From assembly GCA_019916065.1 (NCBI GenBank), contig CM034241.1, positions 13,181,223 to 13,245,222 on the forward strand: DNA of 64,000 nucleotides, written 5' to 3'. Source of the stretch: Vitellaria paradoxa. Taxonomy: Eukaryota > Streptophyta > Magnoliopsida > Ericales > Sapotaceae. The position numbers and the translations under genes are program-made. The notes under the pieces were generated by a model. That model made no database searches and was not told where the DNA came from. It saw only the letters and a program-made list of their open reading frames with translations. Positions 1 to 10,400 of this stretch are shown here, in pieces (position 1 is the first letter of the stretch; every line of letters begins with the position of its first letter).

Positions 1-1400
1 AGATGGGGATATGTCTTTAAGAAAGAGATCAATAGAGGGGTTAGTAAAAAATGTGGGAGTGTCGGTAAATGAAGGTGGAAAAGAAAAGATGGATGAGAAT
101 ATTTTGTGTTTCCAGAAAACAACATGATGAGAGACATGAAGACAAGTAAATATGAAATCCCAACAACGATAGCTCTCATATTCAATTCCATAGCCCAAGA
201 AGTAACACAAACGAGCTTTGGGTTCTAATTTGGTGCGTTCATGAGAAGGAAGTGGAACAAAACAAACATAGCCAAAAACATGAAGGAGGGGTAGGCCTAT
301 ACAACTATTCATAGGGAGTTTAGTTGTAAAGGAGTGGAGTGGGAACTTGATTGATAGTATAGACAGCAGTAAGAGCAGCTTCACCCTAAAATTTTTTAGG
401 GCAAAAGGTGGCAAGAGCAGCTTCACCCCAAAATTTTTTAGGGCAAAAGGAGGAGATGAGAAGAGCATGAGCAATGTCAAGAATGTGATAGTTTTTACAT
501 TTGGCACAACCATTTTGTTGGGAAATGTGAAGATACGAACGATAGGGGAGAGTGTCTTATTATCGAAGAAAGACAAGAAAATTAGATTTTTGATATTCCA
601 TGGCATTATTAGAGCGAACGATTTTAATGGTGCAAGAGAATTGTGTTTTAAACATGGTAGCAAATTGAATATAAATTTGGAAAAGTTGGGATCAACTATG
701 TATTAGAAAATCCAAGTGAAACGAGTGTAATTATCCACAAATATAATAAAATAGTAAGCCACTCCCATGGTAATGGTGGGAGAGGGTCCCCAAATATCTA
801 AATGAATAAGATCAAATGTGGATGAAGAAAAACTGTCACTTTTATTAAATGATAAAACTGGTTGTTTTGTAATTTGATAGGACACACTATCATGAGGTTC
901 ACTACGAACCTTACTTAACTGGCCATTAGAAATTAAAAATTGTAAACAACTAACTGAAGAATGTCCTAAATAAGAGTGCCATAGATGATAGGGAAATAGA
1001 GGATGTAGTTGTAGCGTAGTGCTGGGGAGTAAATGGAAGATAGTGGTGAACCAGTTGAAATAATTGACCATTTATACGACCCATTCTCGTCCCAATTATG
1101 GATCTTGCACAAGACAACCAGAAGAAGAAAATGCAATAGTAATTAAGTTCAAGATCACATAGTTGGCCAATAGAAATAAGGTTAAGAGACAGATTAGGTA
1201 AATAATAGATTTGAGGAAAAGAAAGTTGTGAAGTAAAGATATGACTAATATGCTAAGCATGCATGTGAGAACTATTAGCAGTTTGAATAGTAGGTACATG
1301 TGAGGCAGATGATGTATTAGTGAAAAGTTTAGGATTATGGGTCATATAATTGGAGCAAGTAGAATAAAAAAGCTAGGGAGAAATAGCTGTGTGCTTGTGT
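1..1400 (-). pseudogene. Copia pol remnant (protease end, GAG-pre-integrase, integrase)
   Basis: Read on the minus strand, this stretch gives broken Copia polyprotein pieces in the expected order. They are a protease-end segment near 1360, the LISIGQLCDL-type linker near 1150-1200, the GAG-pre-integrase LWHSYLGHSS (about 985-960), and the integrase start DLIHLDIWGP followed by YYFIIFVDNYTRFTWIF (about 830-705). Further on come an NGxAxxKxxHILDIAHALL-like stretch (about 520-460) and an FLGY..E-type segment typical of the integrase C-terminus (about 230-150). Frames change and stops are frequent, so this is a dead copy. It continues off the left edge. Its 5' half (gag) is probably the minus-strand piece at 2846-3895, separated by an insertion. 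Confidence 0.8.
371..454. repeat. 42-bp tandem duplication inside Copia integrase
   Basis: Two adjacent 42-bp units (371-412 and 413-454) differ at only a few positions. On the minus strand they cover the integrase PKxFWGEAAL-type motif. Because 42 is divisible by three, the duplication adds 14 residues without a frameshift. Confidence 0.85.
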
Positions 1401-1429
1401 TTGCTTAATTACCTCACTCTCAAATGTAA

Positions 1430-2845
1430 ATAAAGATGCAAATTCAGATTTCAAAGGTGTTGAGTAAGGAAATTCAAGACAAACTCCCCCAAGTGCAAGG
1501 TTTCATTGTAGCACAATTAACTGGTAAGAACCAGGTCATATCCACAGGGATCTAGGGAGCAAAATCATGTTTGAATCAAATGGATTAAAGAGGCAAAACA
1601 TGGCTCACATGAATGGTAAATAGAATTGAAAATCTAGTTTGGAATTTTTGATGGTTTTGGAAATGGGTTTTGAAATAAAAACTAAACTTAACTAAAACTT
1701 GATATTAAAAAGATGGGCAAGACAATTCCAATGCCTATCCAAATCAATCTCAAAATACCAAGAGTGAATAGATCATCAATTCTAGTTGCTCTAATGTTTG
1801 GAGAAAATTAATTTCAAATGATACAAGCCATGGATCAAACAAGTGATGTGCATAATCTATCATGAAGACTATAGAAGATCTAATTCTAGCAACTCCCATA
1901 CATATTTGCAATAAGAGTTCTGAATTCAGCAACTTCTATGAACTCATTGATAAAATATGTAAACAAGTGTTAATCGGACATTGAACCATTGATTTCGAGA
2001 GTAATTAGATACAACTAAGATTGATAACCAAAGAACTCAAAATTAATCCATGAAGAACGGTATCTTGGAAATCATTGGACAGGACATTGTCCTTGCCTTG
2101 GCCCAAGAAAAACTAGCTGATCATCTTAAGAAAATGAATAACAGAAATGAAAAACAGAGACATGACCTTCAAAGCTAGAAATGGAAATTTACTCTTTAAT
2201 TCAAAATGAAATCTAATTACAGGAATGGAATTGTAAAGTGCTGTAGAACTAAAATCTAATTACAGTAAACTGAAAATTAAAACTAGAATTGAAATCAAAA
2301 TCTGCAGAATCAAAAACCAGAGAAATGAATAAGAAGAAAAACTGAAAAACTTGAACCCCAAAAAAAAAAAAAACTCTCTCTCTAAAACTCCCTCAAAAAT
2401 TGTGTGTCCCCCAAGTATATCTCTCCGTGTGTATATCTCTGTGAATGTATGAGTGGGTGCGGATCATGTGATGCCACGTCTCCACTCTCTCTTTCCTCCA
2501 GATTGCATCCCTTAAAATCTGTAAAATCACATGGAATCTATTTTCTGCCAACAGTCCCAGTATTCGAATACTGCTTGGCTGTATTCGAATATGCATTTCC
2601 TCCTTTGCTCAAGATATTCAAACAGGATTATGTGTTGTATCCTGAATCCTCTGTGCTTCCATTCTTCATTTCTTCTTCTTTACACTTTAATGAGCTCAAA
2701 TCCTCCTTTAATTGTGATGAAATTGCAACACATTCTTTGTATTGAGGAATGAAGATGAAATCTGCACAAAACAAGAGTTTTATCTCATTTATATGCTATG
2801 TAAAAGTGTAATTAAGTGAATAAAAGTGTAGCAAATTAAGTCCAA
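1430..2845 (-). mobile_element. Unclassified insertion, probably non-autonomous LTR or leader-type repeat
   Basis: This 1.4-kb block separates the gag and pol halves of the minus-strand Copia and has no recognisable coding domain. Read on the minus strand it holds a T-run (A-run on the plus strand, about 2357-2371), a long T-rich tract, and near its end a CCCTGTGGATATGACCTGG motif (about 1550-1530). A related motif appears at about 55636-55660 on the plus strand. The boundaries are approximate and I found no clear target duplication. It may be an LTR-plus-leader fragment of a larger family. Confidence 0.4.
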
Positions 2846-3895
2846 TCACTGTGGTGACAGACATCGTAGTAAAAGGCTTATTAGAAATGGAGTTGAGCTG
2901 ACGAATAATATTAGTGGTATTAGTAGTAGTGAGGCTAGATGAAGATGATGGTTTAGCAGAATCAGGTAGAGTAGAGGCAGCAGCATACTGAGTAGGCTTT
3001 TAGTTATGTTGCTGGTGACAATCACGAGACCCATTTGTGTAAAGGTCAGGAGGTTTCTAAGGACATTGATGGTGTAGTGTCTAGGACCTCGTTTATGACA
3101 ATGAATGCATGTGCGATTGGGACAACGTAGTAAAGAATGATCTGGTTGCTTGCAGTATTTTCATGGGGATTGATCTAAAGAATTTCCACGAAAAGACCCC
3201 GAGTTGGCAGAGCAGGGATGACAGGATGCATAAGCAGTGTTCGGTGACTTTGTCTAAAAAGAGCTAATATGAGTTTATTTAGAAAAAACCTCAGACATTA
3301 CTTGATCAAGATTTGGAAGAGGGTTACAATATAGAAGAAATGCCCAAATTGGCTCAAATGTGTTATTTAATGCCATGAGATATATAATGAGTCTCTGATT
3401 ATCAGATAAAAAGCAAATTTCTTGGTATCGATAGAATTAGTCCAATTAGGTTTAGAGGCAGTTAGTTGATCCCAATAAACTCGCATCTATGCTAGAAAGC
3501 TATGAATGGTTTGGCTAGGTTCTTAACAAAGATGGTGAAGTTGAGTCAACATTTGATATTGATGAGCAAGATCATCAGTGGTATAGTTAGAACAAAGAAA
3601 ATTCCAAACCTCCTTAGCAGTCTCAAAATGATGGAATTGAGACCCAATAGAATGAATGGAGATGTTGTGGAGCCAAGTGATTATTTGATGATTCTTGCTA
3701 TCTCATTTGTCAAGATACTCAACAAATTTCTCATCAAATTCGTCTTTATTTTTATCTGGAAGTTGGATATCACCAGTGACATAGCTTAAGAGCTTGCAGT
3801 TTTTCAAAAAACTAGACATGGCATGGGTTCGAGCATATAATTAGAGCCATCGAGAATTGCTACGTTGAGTAATGTCTGGGCGCTCTAATTTTTTC
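2846..3895 (-). pseudogene. Copia gag remnant, minus strand
   Basis: The minus strand encodes a Copia-type Gag in several frames. An N-terminal LDGSNYML segment lies near 3855-3840, followed by VTGDIQLPDK near 3780. A DDLAHQYQMLTQLHHL stretch lies near 3580-3530 and VYWDQLTASKPNWTN near 3490-3435. A decayed zinc knuckle (CIHCHKRGPRHY) lies near 3110-3070, followed by a Ser/Thr-rich linker to 2846. Stops interrupt it repeatedly. Orientation and order fit the 5' half of the element whose pol lies at 1-1400. Confidence 0.75.
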
Positions 3896-4100
3896 TCATT
3901 CTTTTTTTTTTTTTTTTTTTTTTTTTTGGAGAATAGGTGTTGGGTATTAAAGAAAATTAAAGATACTTCAAGTAGCTTCGGTAATTTGTGAAGGTAATAA
4001 GGTAGGAGGGTAGTATGGTAATTTGGTAAGATGCTAAGATAGGATGGAAATTTGGTAATAGGTATTGGAGAAATGAAAAAGCACAAAGAGGTGCTAGGAT
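3896..4100. other. Low-complexity spacer with T-run
   Basis: A T-run occupies about 3902-3927, followed by purine- and TA-rich DNA. It is probably leader sequence of the minus-strand Copia. No gene seen. Confidence 0.4.
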
Positions 4101-4286
4101 TGTTAATGTATGTAACATATTGATGTAATATTAATGTAAGAAGTGTTTCTAGTCAGTTTACCTAGCCCCTTGGTAATCTGAATGGTCACCAAGGTGAGAT
4201 GTACAGTCCCTCTTGTCATGTATATAAATTCACACCTAGAATTCAATCTGTGTGTGTACAATTTCTCTCAATTCTTTTGTTTAACA
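4101..4286 (+). repeat. 5' LTR of old Copia
   Basis: TGTTAATG...TTTAACA, 186 bp. It includes TATATAAATT near 4220 as a possible TATA box. It is paired with 13790-13965. Confidence 0.85.
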
Positions 4287-4299
4287 TGGTATTAGAGCA
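4287..4299 (+). promoter_or_regulatory. Primer-binding site (initiator tRNA-Met type)
   Basis: TGGTATTAGAGCA immediately follows the left LTR. It resembles the usual plant Copia PBS TGGTATCAGAGC with one change. Confidence 0.65.
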
Positions 4300-4301
4300 T
4301 T

Positions 4302-4511
4302 TTCTTGGACCCAAGCATTGAACTTAGGATCAGCTTCAGGAGGTCTAGATTCAGTCAAATGTTTCTGTTTTCCATACCCTTTTAATGCAATTTTAATGGC
4401 TTTAGACGATTGAATGTACTCCGTTTTATTTAATTTTCTTGTGGTTAACTGTTGAGGCATGAGAATTGAGCCACCAACCAGTTTTTGTTCAATAGACACC
4501 TCAGAAGCCAT
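4302..4511 (-). pseudogene. Truncated Copia gag N-terminus on the minus strand
   Basis: From an ATG at 4511 this encodes about 70 residues. They contain LTTRKLNKTEYIQSSKAIKI and KHLTESRPPEADPKFNAWVQ, a clear Copia Gag N-terminal pattern. The frame is open to the point where it meets the PBS/LTR of the plus-strand Copia at about 4300, where homology stops abruptly. It belongs with the minus-strand leader, PBS and LTR at 4512-5203, so it is the 5' end of a different Copia element. Confidence 0.75.
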
Positions 4512-5022
4512 TTAAAGCTGGCAACAGTAGATAATCAGTGACCCTTAGAGTAGTATAAGAACACCAATAGTAGAGCTGAAACAATCGTAGCTCTTGGAGT
4601 AGTACAAGGACACCAACGACAGAGCTGAAATGGAGAGAAAGAAACAAGAATTGTCCAAATGACGAGGGATGAGTACTAGCAGAGTCATCTGATAGAGGAG
4701 AGTAGGCGGCAAAGAGGGTCGATACTTCACCGGAGCACCACATGCTTGTATGTGTAGGTTTAGTAGAGGCATATGAGGCCCGTGTGTAGATGATCAGATG
4801 ACATGTGGAGGCGCATAACTTACTTCTGGCGATGGCATTCCTCTGACGACGATTGCCTCTCTCCGTTGATCGCAGTAGTGTGGTTAGATTTCTAAAATGA
4901 TGACTTGGTGTGGGACTTGTGCTTATCAGAGCTCCAACTGGTGCTTTCGTTACAATAGACTTTGACAGACAGTTCAGTGATTAAAACAAACAGAAGCTAA
5001 GAACAAGACTAGGAAGGTTGCT
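4512..5022 (-). other. Leader of the inverted Copia fragment
   Basis: Lies between the minus-strand PBS (5023-5034) and the gag ATG (4511). Incidental open frames occur but no domain is recognised. Confidence 0.55.
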
Positions 5023-5034
5023 GCTTTGATACCA
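5023..5034 (-). promoter_or_regulatory. Primer-binding site of inverted Copia fragment
   Basis: The minus-strand reading is TGGTATCAAAGC, placed directly after an LTR end TTTAACA. This is the expected position and sequence type for a Copia PBS. Confidence 0.7.
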
Positions 5035-5203
5035 TGTTAAATAAAAGAATCAAAAGAAATTGCACACACGCAGTGTATGACCTGTCACTGGAGTTTTTTT
5101 TAGCTCCAATAGTCCAGTAAACCAGTGACTGAATACTTCTCCTCTCTGAAGCGTGTCCACGAGGAATTAAATTCTTTGTAACTATTATCCATAGATATCA
5201 ACA
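5035..5203 (-). repeat. LTR of the inverted Copia fragment
   Basis: On the minus strand it runs from TGTTGATATC to ATTTAACA, about 169 bp. Its last 50 bases resemble the end of the 4101-4286 LTR, but the rest differs, so it is a related but distinct family. No partner LTR was found in the window. Confidence 0.6.
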
Positions 5204-6583
5204 TGATGTAGAAACAAAGAGAACAAATATTGGTATTTCATTTTTTAGCAGGCTTAGATCCTAAGTTTGAGCTTATAAAAGCCCAGATTCTTAGTGGAGC
5301 TATTCTTCCTTTATTTGCATAAACCTATTCCAAGGTTATGAGGGTTGTTTCTAAGGATTTATCCACCGTTCCAGATCCTGCACACTCTATCCTAATCTGT
5401 CGGAATTCTATAAACAATCAAAGTCCTATTTATAAGCCTCTGTCTCAGTCTAGTGAACGTGATCGTGGTCATGGAAGTCATGGTGCTAGACCTAAATGAT
5501 CTAATTGTGGTCGTCTTGGACACATTAGGGAGAATTGATGGTATCTTCATAGGAAGCCAACTCATATGGTTTATACAGTTTCATCTGATGTTCTTGCTTC
5601 AGATAGACTCAGGACAGGTGAATCATCAACTATGACTCTTTTAGGAGAAGAATATGCCAAATTTCTCCAGTATCAAACGGCTCAGCAGGCATCTCTTTCA
5701 ATCGTCTCTTTAGCCCATCGAGGTAATTCTACTACTTATATGTCCACTTCTTCTCATACATCTTAGGTTATTGATTCTTACGCTTCAAACCCTATGTTTG
5801 GAACTTCTTTCTTATTTTCTGATATTCAATGCTCACCTATCTTCAATGTCACTACAGCTAATGGTTCATCCAATCCAATAAAAAATGTTAGTAAAATTTA
5901 TCCATCTTCTAAGTGTCCTTATCTTCAGGTTTATATGTTCCATCCTTGTTTTTCAACCTTATATCTATCAGTAAACTCACCAAACAATTAAATTGCTCAA
6001 TGACTGTCTTTACTGATTCTGTAATTATTCAGGATTTAAAGACAAGGAAGAAGATTAGGGAAAGGCATAAAGCGTAGGGACTTTATTATCTGGTTGGTTC
6101 TTTATCTATCACTTGTTCTGCAGCTGTCTCACAAATTGAAATTCATTGTTGATTGAGTCATCCGTCTTTTGAAAGGTTAAAATTTATGGTTTCAAGTTTG
6201 AGTCAACTTTAGTCCTTAGATTGTGAGTCTTGTTAGTTAGGAAAGTATCACCATGTTTCCTTCAGTCTAGAGTCAATAATAGGTCCGTAAGTCTTTTTCA
6301 TTTAATTCATTCAAGTGTATAGGTACCTAGTCGAGTTATGTCAAAATTAGGTTTCAGGTATTTTGTTACATTTATTAATGATTTTTCAAGGCTTGCATGG
6401 GTTTATTTAATGAAAGACTATTCTGAGTTATTGTCTATTTTTCAATCTTTTTGTATTGAAATAAAAACTCAGTTTAATGTGTTTATTAAAATTCTTCGTA
6501 GTAACAATACCAAAGAATACTTTTCTAAGCCTTTCACTGATTTTATGACTTCCTTTAACATACTTCATCAATCATCTTGTCCT
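5204..6583 (+). pseudogene. Old Copia gag-protease-integrase remnant, first part
   Basis: Sequence resumes in mid-gag with an AGLDPKFELIKAQILSG-like stretch (about 5250-5300). The CCHC knuckle region at 5497-5538 follows; both of its outer Cys codons now read TGA. The protease reads VIDSYASNPMFG near 5767 (the usual DSGA is altered), a decayed GAG-pre-integrase lies near 6130-6260, and the integrase start FVTFINDFSRLAWVYLM lies near 6360-6410. It breaks at 6583, where the young Copia is inserted; the same motif continues at 11867. Multiple stops and frameshifts make it non-functional. Confidence 0.85.
6579..6583. repeat. Target-site duplication, left copy (GTCCT)
   Basis: GTCCT directly before the 6584 LTR, repeated exactly at 11867-11871. 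Confidence 0.9.
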
Positions 6584-6767
6584 TGTTAGAATATGTTAGG
6601 AATATGGATTGTGATTTAGTTATTTTTGGTTATTGCCATATATTGGCTGATTTCAATTTCTATCTTTTGTAACCTAAACTTGATTATAAATAGAGTATGA
6701 GGGAGAAGAAGGATCTCATCTCTCTCTCTTTCTTTTCTCTCTAATTTTTCTGTTCTGATTCTCAACT
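6584..6767 (+). repeat. 5' LTR of young Copia
   Basis: 184 bp starting TGTTAGAATATG and ending TCTCAACT. TATAAATAG near 6687-6695 is a candidate TATA box, followed by a CT-rich tract. It differs from the 3' LTR at about 6645 (G/A) and 6690 (A/C). Confidence 0.9.
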
Positions 6768-6779
6768 TGGTATCAGAGC
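6768..6779 (+). promoter_or_regulatory. Primer-binding site (initiator tRNA-Met)
   Basis: TGGTATCAGAGC directly follows the 5' LTR. This is the standard plant Copia PBS. Confidence 0.9.
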
Positions 6780-7400
6780 GATTCCTTTTCCCTTCTTTAT
6801 TTTTATTTTCTTTCCAGAAAAAAAAAAAAACCCTAGCCGCGCTACTGTTCATCACTGCCGCCACTGTTCATCACTGCCGGACCACTCTCCGGCGATCTTT
6901 GTTGACCGGCGCCACCACCAATAGACTCGGCGTCGACCGGCGACTACCACCGACGAAGGCCATCGCCGGAGATGACCTGACGCGCCTTCACGCGCGGCTT
7001 GGTTCCCGGCGCGTGAGGCTCACGCGCCTCTCTTTTCCAGCGCGTGCCGGCGCGTGCACCGACGGCTGATCTCCGGCGACACACCATGGCAGTCGCCTCT
7101 TCCTGTTCTTCTCCTCTTATGCTTGATTTGTGTCGTGGATGATTCTTGAAACTTGGCTTATCTCCTTCTCGATCGGATCTTGGATCTCTCACGTTTAGAC
7201 AACCAGATCTGATGTTCGGTATGTTATATACTGTCGATTGATGATACTCGTACTCTCTACTATATTTTTTATTTTGTCTGCTCAATCGTAGTTGATCGTT
7301 CGATTGTGAGTTGGTTCGTGCTCCTTGTTGTGCTTTGAAACCTTATACACCGCTGTGTGGTCTTTCTACTCTGATTTGAGTTGTGATTTATATTTGGCTA
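6780..7400 (+). other. Leader of young Copia with GC-rich patch
   Basis: This untranslated leader lies between the PBS and the gag ATG. About 6833-7080 is strikingly GC- and CpG-rich for this window and contains a tandem pair of about 20-bp units (CACTGTTCATCACTGCCG type, about 6843-6880). A 100-codon open frame from an ATG-less start overlaps it and resembles no family; I regard it as incidental. Confidence 0.7.
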
Positions 7401-10400
7401 ATGGCTATTAATCCGTCTACTGTCAAGACTACTTCAGATGAAAATTCTTCACCTGTTCCTGCGCATGCTATTTCAATTGAAAATTTTCCAAAATCCATTG
7501 TTTGTGAGAAATTGAATGGAGCCGCCAACTATTTAACTTGGTCTCATGCTGTTCGTATATTCCTTATTGGTCGACAATTGGAAAATTACATTACGGATTC
7601 TCCTCCAGACTCAACATCTCCCACGTATTCGCAATGGCGAGCTATTGATGCTAATGTTATGAGTTGGTTATGGCACAGTCTTGAACCTTCAGTTTTTCGA
7701 ACTGTATCCTTGTGTAACACCTCTAAGGCAATCTGGGATTCTTTAGCTGATTCGTTCTCTCAGCGTAGTAATATTTCAGAAGTTTTTGCGGCGTACGAGC
7801 AACTCTTTTCTCTCCGACAGGGAGATAGATCACTATCTGATTATTACAGCACACTTAAAGCCCTTGGTGATCGTCTCTTGCAACTTCGTCCCTTTCCTGA
7901 GACCAAAGCGGAGATGATGGGACAATGGAATGAACTTATGACTGTTCTTCTGCTGGCAGGACTAAATGATGATTTTCGTAGTTACAGAGATCAGTTTTTG
8001 ACTGGGGAGACTATTCCTTCTTTAGCCAGTGCTTATTCTCGGCTGCAACGATCTTCCCTGGGTCATCATCCCCGTTCAACATCTGCTTCCAGTGGGACAG
8101 ACTCTGCTGCTTTGATTAATAGTTCTGGAGGTCATGGAGGATCTCGTGGTGGCTCACGTGGTATGGGCCGTAATTCTCGGGGTGGTGGTCGCAGTTCGGG
8201 ACGCGGCACCAAAAAGTGTAATCATTGTGGTGGTACAAATCACACAGAGCCTTATTGCTGGAAGAAATATGGTCGTCCTGATCAAGCTCACCATGTTACT
8301 ACTGATTCTACTAGCTCTGAAGTAGCCTCTGGTTCTACTTCTGGTACAAGTGATCCTGTCAACTCCGGGGTAGTTTCTCAGGCTCCCTTCTCTCCTGCTG
8401 AGTTAGATGCTATTGTGCAAGCTCTTCGGATCTCTCGCTCTTTCAGTTCCACTACCACTTTGGCCCATTCAGGTAATAGTGCTTGTTTCTCCACCTCATC
8501 TGCTCCACAATGGATTCTTGACTCTGGTGCTAGTGCTCATGTATCAGGTAATCCTTCTTTATTTTCTGATTTGATTACCACCACTCATCGTCTTACGTTA
8601 CCTGATGGGTCCTCCCGACCTGTAGCTGGCAAAGGACACCTCCAGCCCTCAGTATCATTATCGTTACCTTCGAGTCTTTATGTGCCTAACTTTCCTTTTA
8701 ACTTATTATCTGTTAGTCAGTTAACTAGACTGTTAAACTGCTCCATAACCTTTTCTCGATCTTCCTGTGTTTTTCAGGATCTCAGGACGCAGAAGATGAT
8801 TGGTTCGGGATGTGAGCGAGATGGTCTTTATTATCTTGACCCAACCAGTTTCTCCTTGTCTTCTTCAGCCTTTCATGTTTCAGATTCACCTCTCCAGTGG
8901 CATTATCGATTGGGTCATCCAGCTTTATCTCGTCTCAAGCTTGCTGTTCCTGGTCTTGGTTCTGTCTCCAGTCTAGAGTGTGAAGCTTGTCAACTAGGGA
9001 AGCATCACCGTAGTTCTTTTTCTAGTAGTAGTCATGGTCGTGAGTCTGAACCTTTTTCTGTAGTTCATACAGACATTTGGGGTCCTTCTAGAGTCCCCAC
9101 TATTAATGGTTATTGCTATTTTGTCATTTTTGTGGATGATTTCTCACGTATGACATGGTTATTTTTAATGAAAACTCGTTCTGAATTGCCCAATATTGTT
9201 TTACGTTTTTATAATGAAATTTTTACTCAGTTTGACAAAAGAATTAAAATTTTACGGTTTGACAATGCTTTAGAGTATACCAAGTCTGTTATGGAAAAAT
9301 TTTGTGTTGACAGGAGCATTATTCATCAAACCTCATGTGTTCATACCTCTCAACAGAATGGTGTTGCTGAACGGAAGCATCGCCATCTGTTGGATGTCGC
9401 CCGCACTTTGCAAATACACATGAATGTTCCAAAATCATATTGGAGGGATGCTGTCTTAACTGCTTGTCACCTTATCAATCGAGTTCCGTCCGTTACTCTT
9501 GGTAATAAGTCTTCTTTTTCTCTTATTTATCCTTCTTCTAATCCTTTTTCACTTCCTCCTCGTACATTTGGTTGCACTGCCTTTGTTCATAATCTTGATC
9601 CTGGTCTGGACAAATTATCACCTCGAGCTCGTCGATGTATTTTCTTGGGATACTCTCGTACTCAAAAGGGCTACCGGTGTTATCATCCTCCATCTCGTCG
9701 ATTCTTTGTTAGTGCTGATGTTACTTTTTTTGAGTCTACACCCTATTTTCAGGTTCAGGGGGAGTTGTCATCTCGTGAGGGGGAGCTTTCTTCTTCCTAT
9801 CAAGAGGGGGAGCCACCTACATCTATTTCCTCTCCTAATCCGGTTCTTCTTATTCCTGAGGTTCCTTTACAAGTCTATCACCGTCGCGCTCGCCCTGATC
9901 CAATCACCACTGCACCTGTGGATCCTGTAACACTTGAGACACCTACTTCTGACCCAGATACTTCTGTTACTAGTCCGGATGAGCCTGAGCCTCCTTCTAT
10001 TGATGACCTTGATCTCCCTATTGCCCAAAGACGAGGTAAATGTACATGCACTCAGCATCCTATTGCTAAATTTGTTTCTTACCATCGTATCTCACCTCGA
10101 TTCCAGTCCTTTGTGTGTGCTTTGTCCTCTGTTTCTATTCCTAAATCTTATAATCAGGCACTATTATCACCGGGCTGGAAGAAAGCGATGGATGAGGAGA
10201 TGCAAGCACTACATCTCAATCAGACGTGGGAGCTCACTTCTCTCCCCCCGGGAAAGAAGCCAGTTGGTCGTCGTTGGGTTTACACAATAAAGTACTATCC
10301 TGATGGATCTGTTGAGCGTCTTAAAGCCCGATTGGTTGCTAAGGGCTATACCCAAACTTATGGTGTGGACTATCTTGAGACATTCTCACCAGTGGCTCGT

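Noticed and set aside
347..706. 119-codon plus-strand open frame
   Set aside because: It is antisense to recognisable Copia integrase; the repeat in its product is just the 42-bp duplication.
6767..7069. 100-codon plus-strand open frame in the leader of the young Copia
   Set aside because: Its length is explained by GC-rich composition, and its product looks like no protein family.
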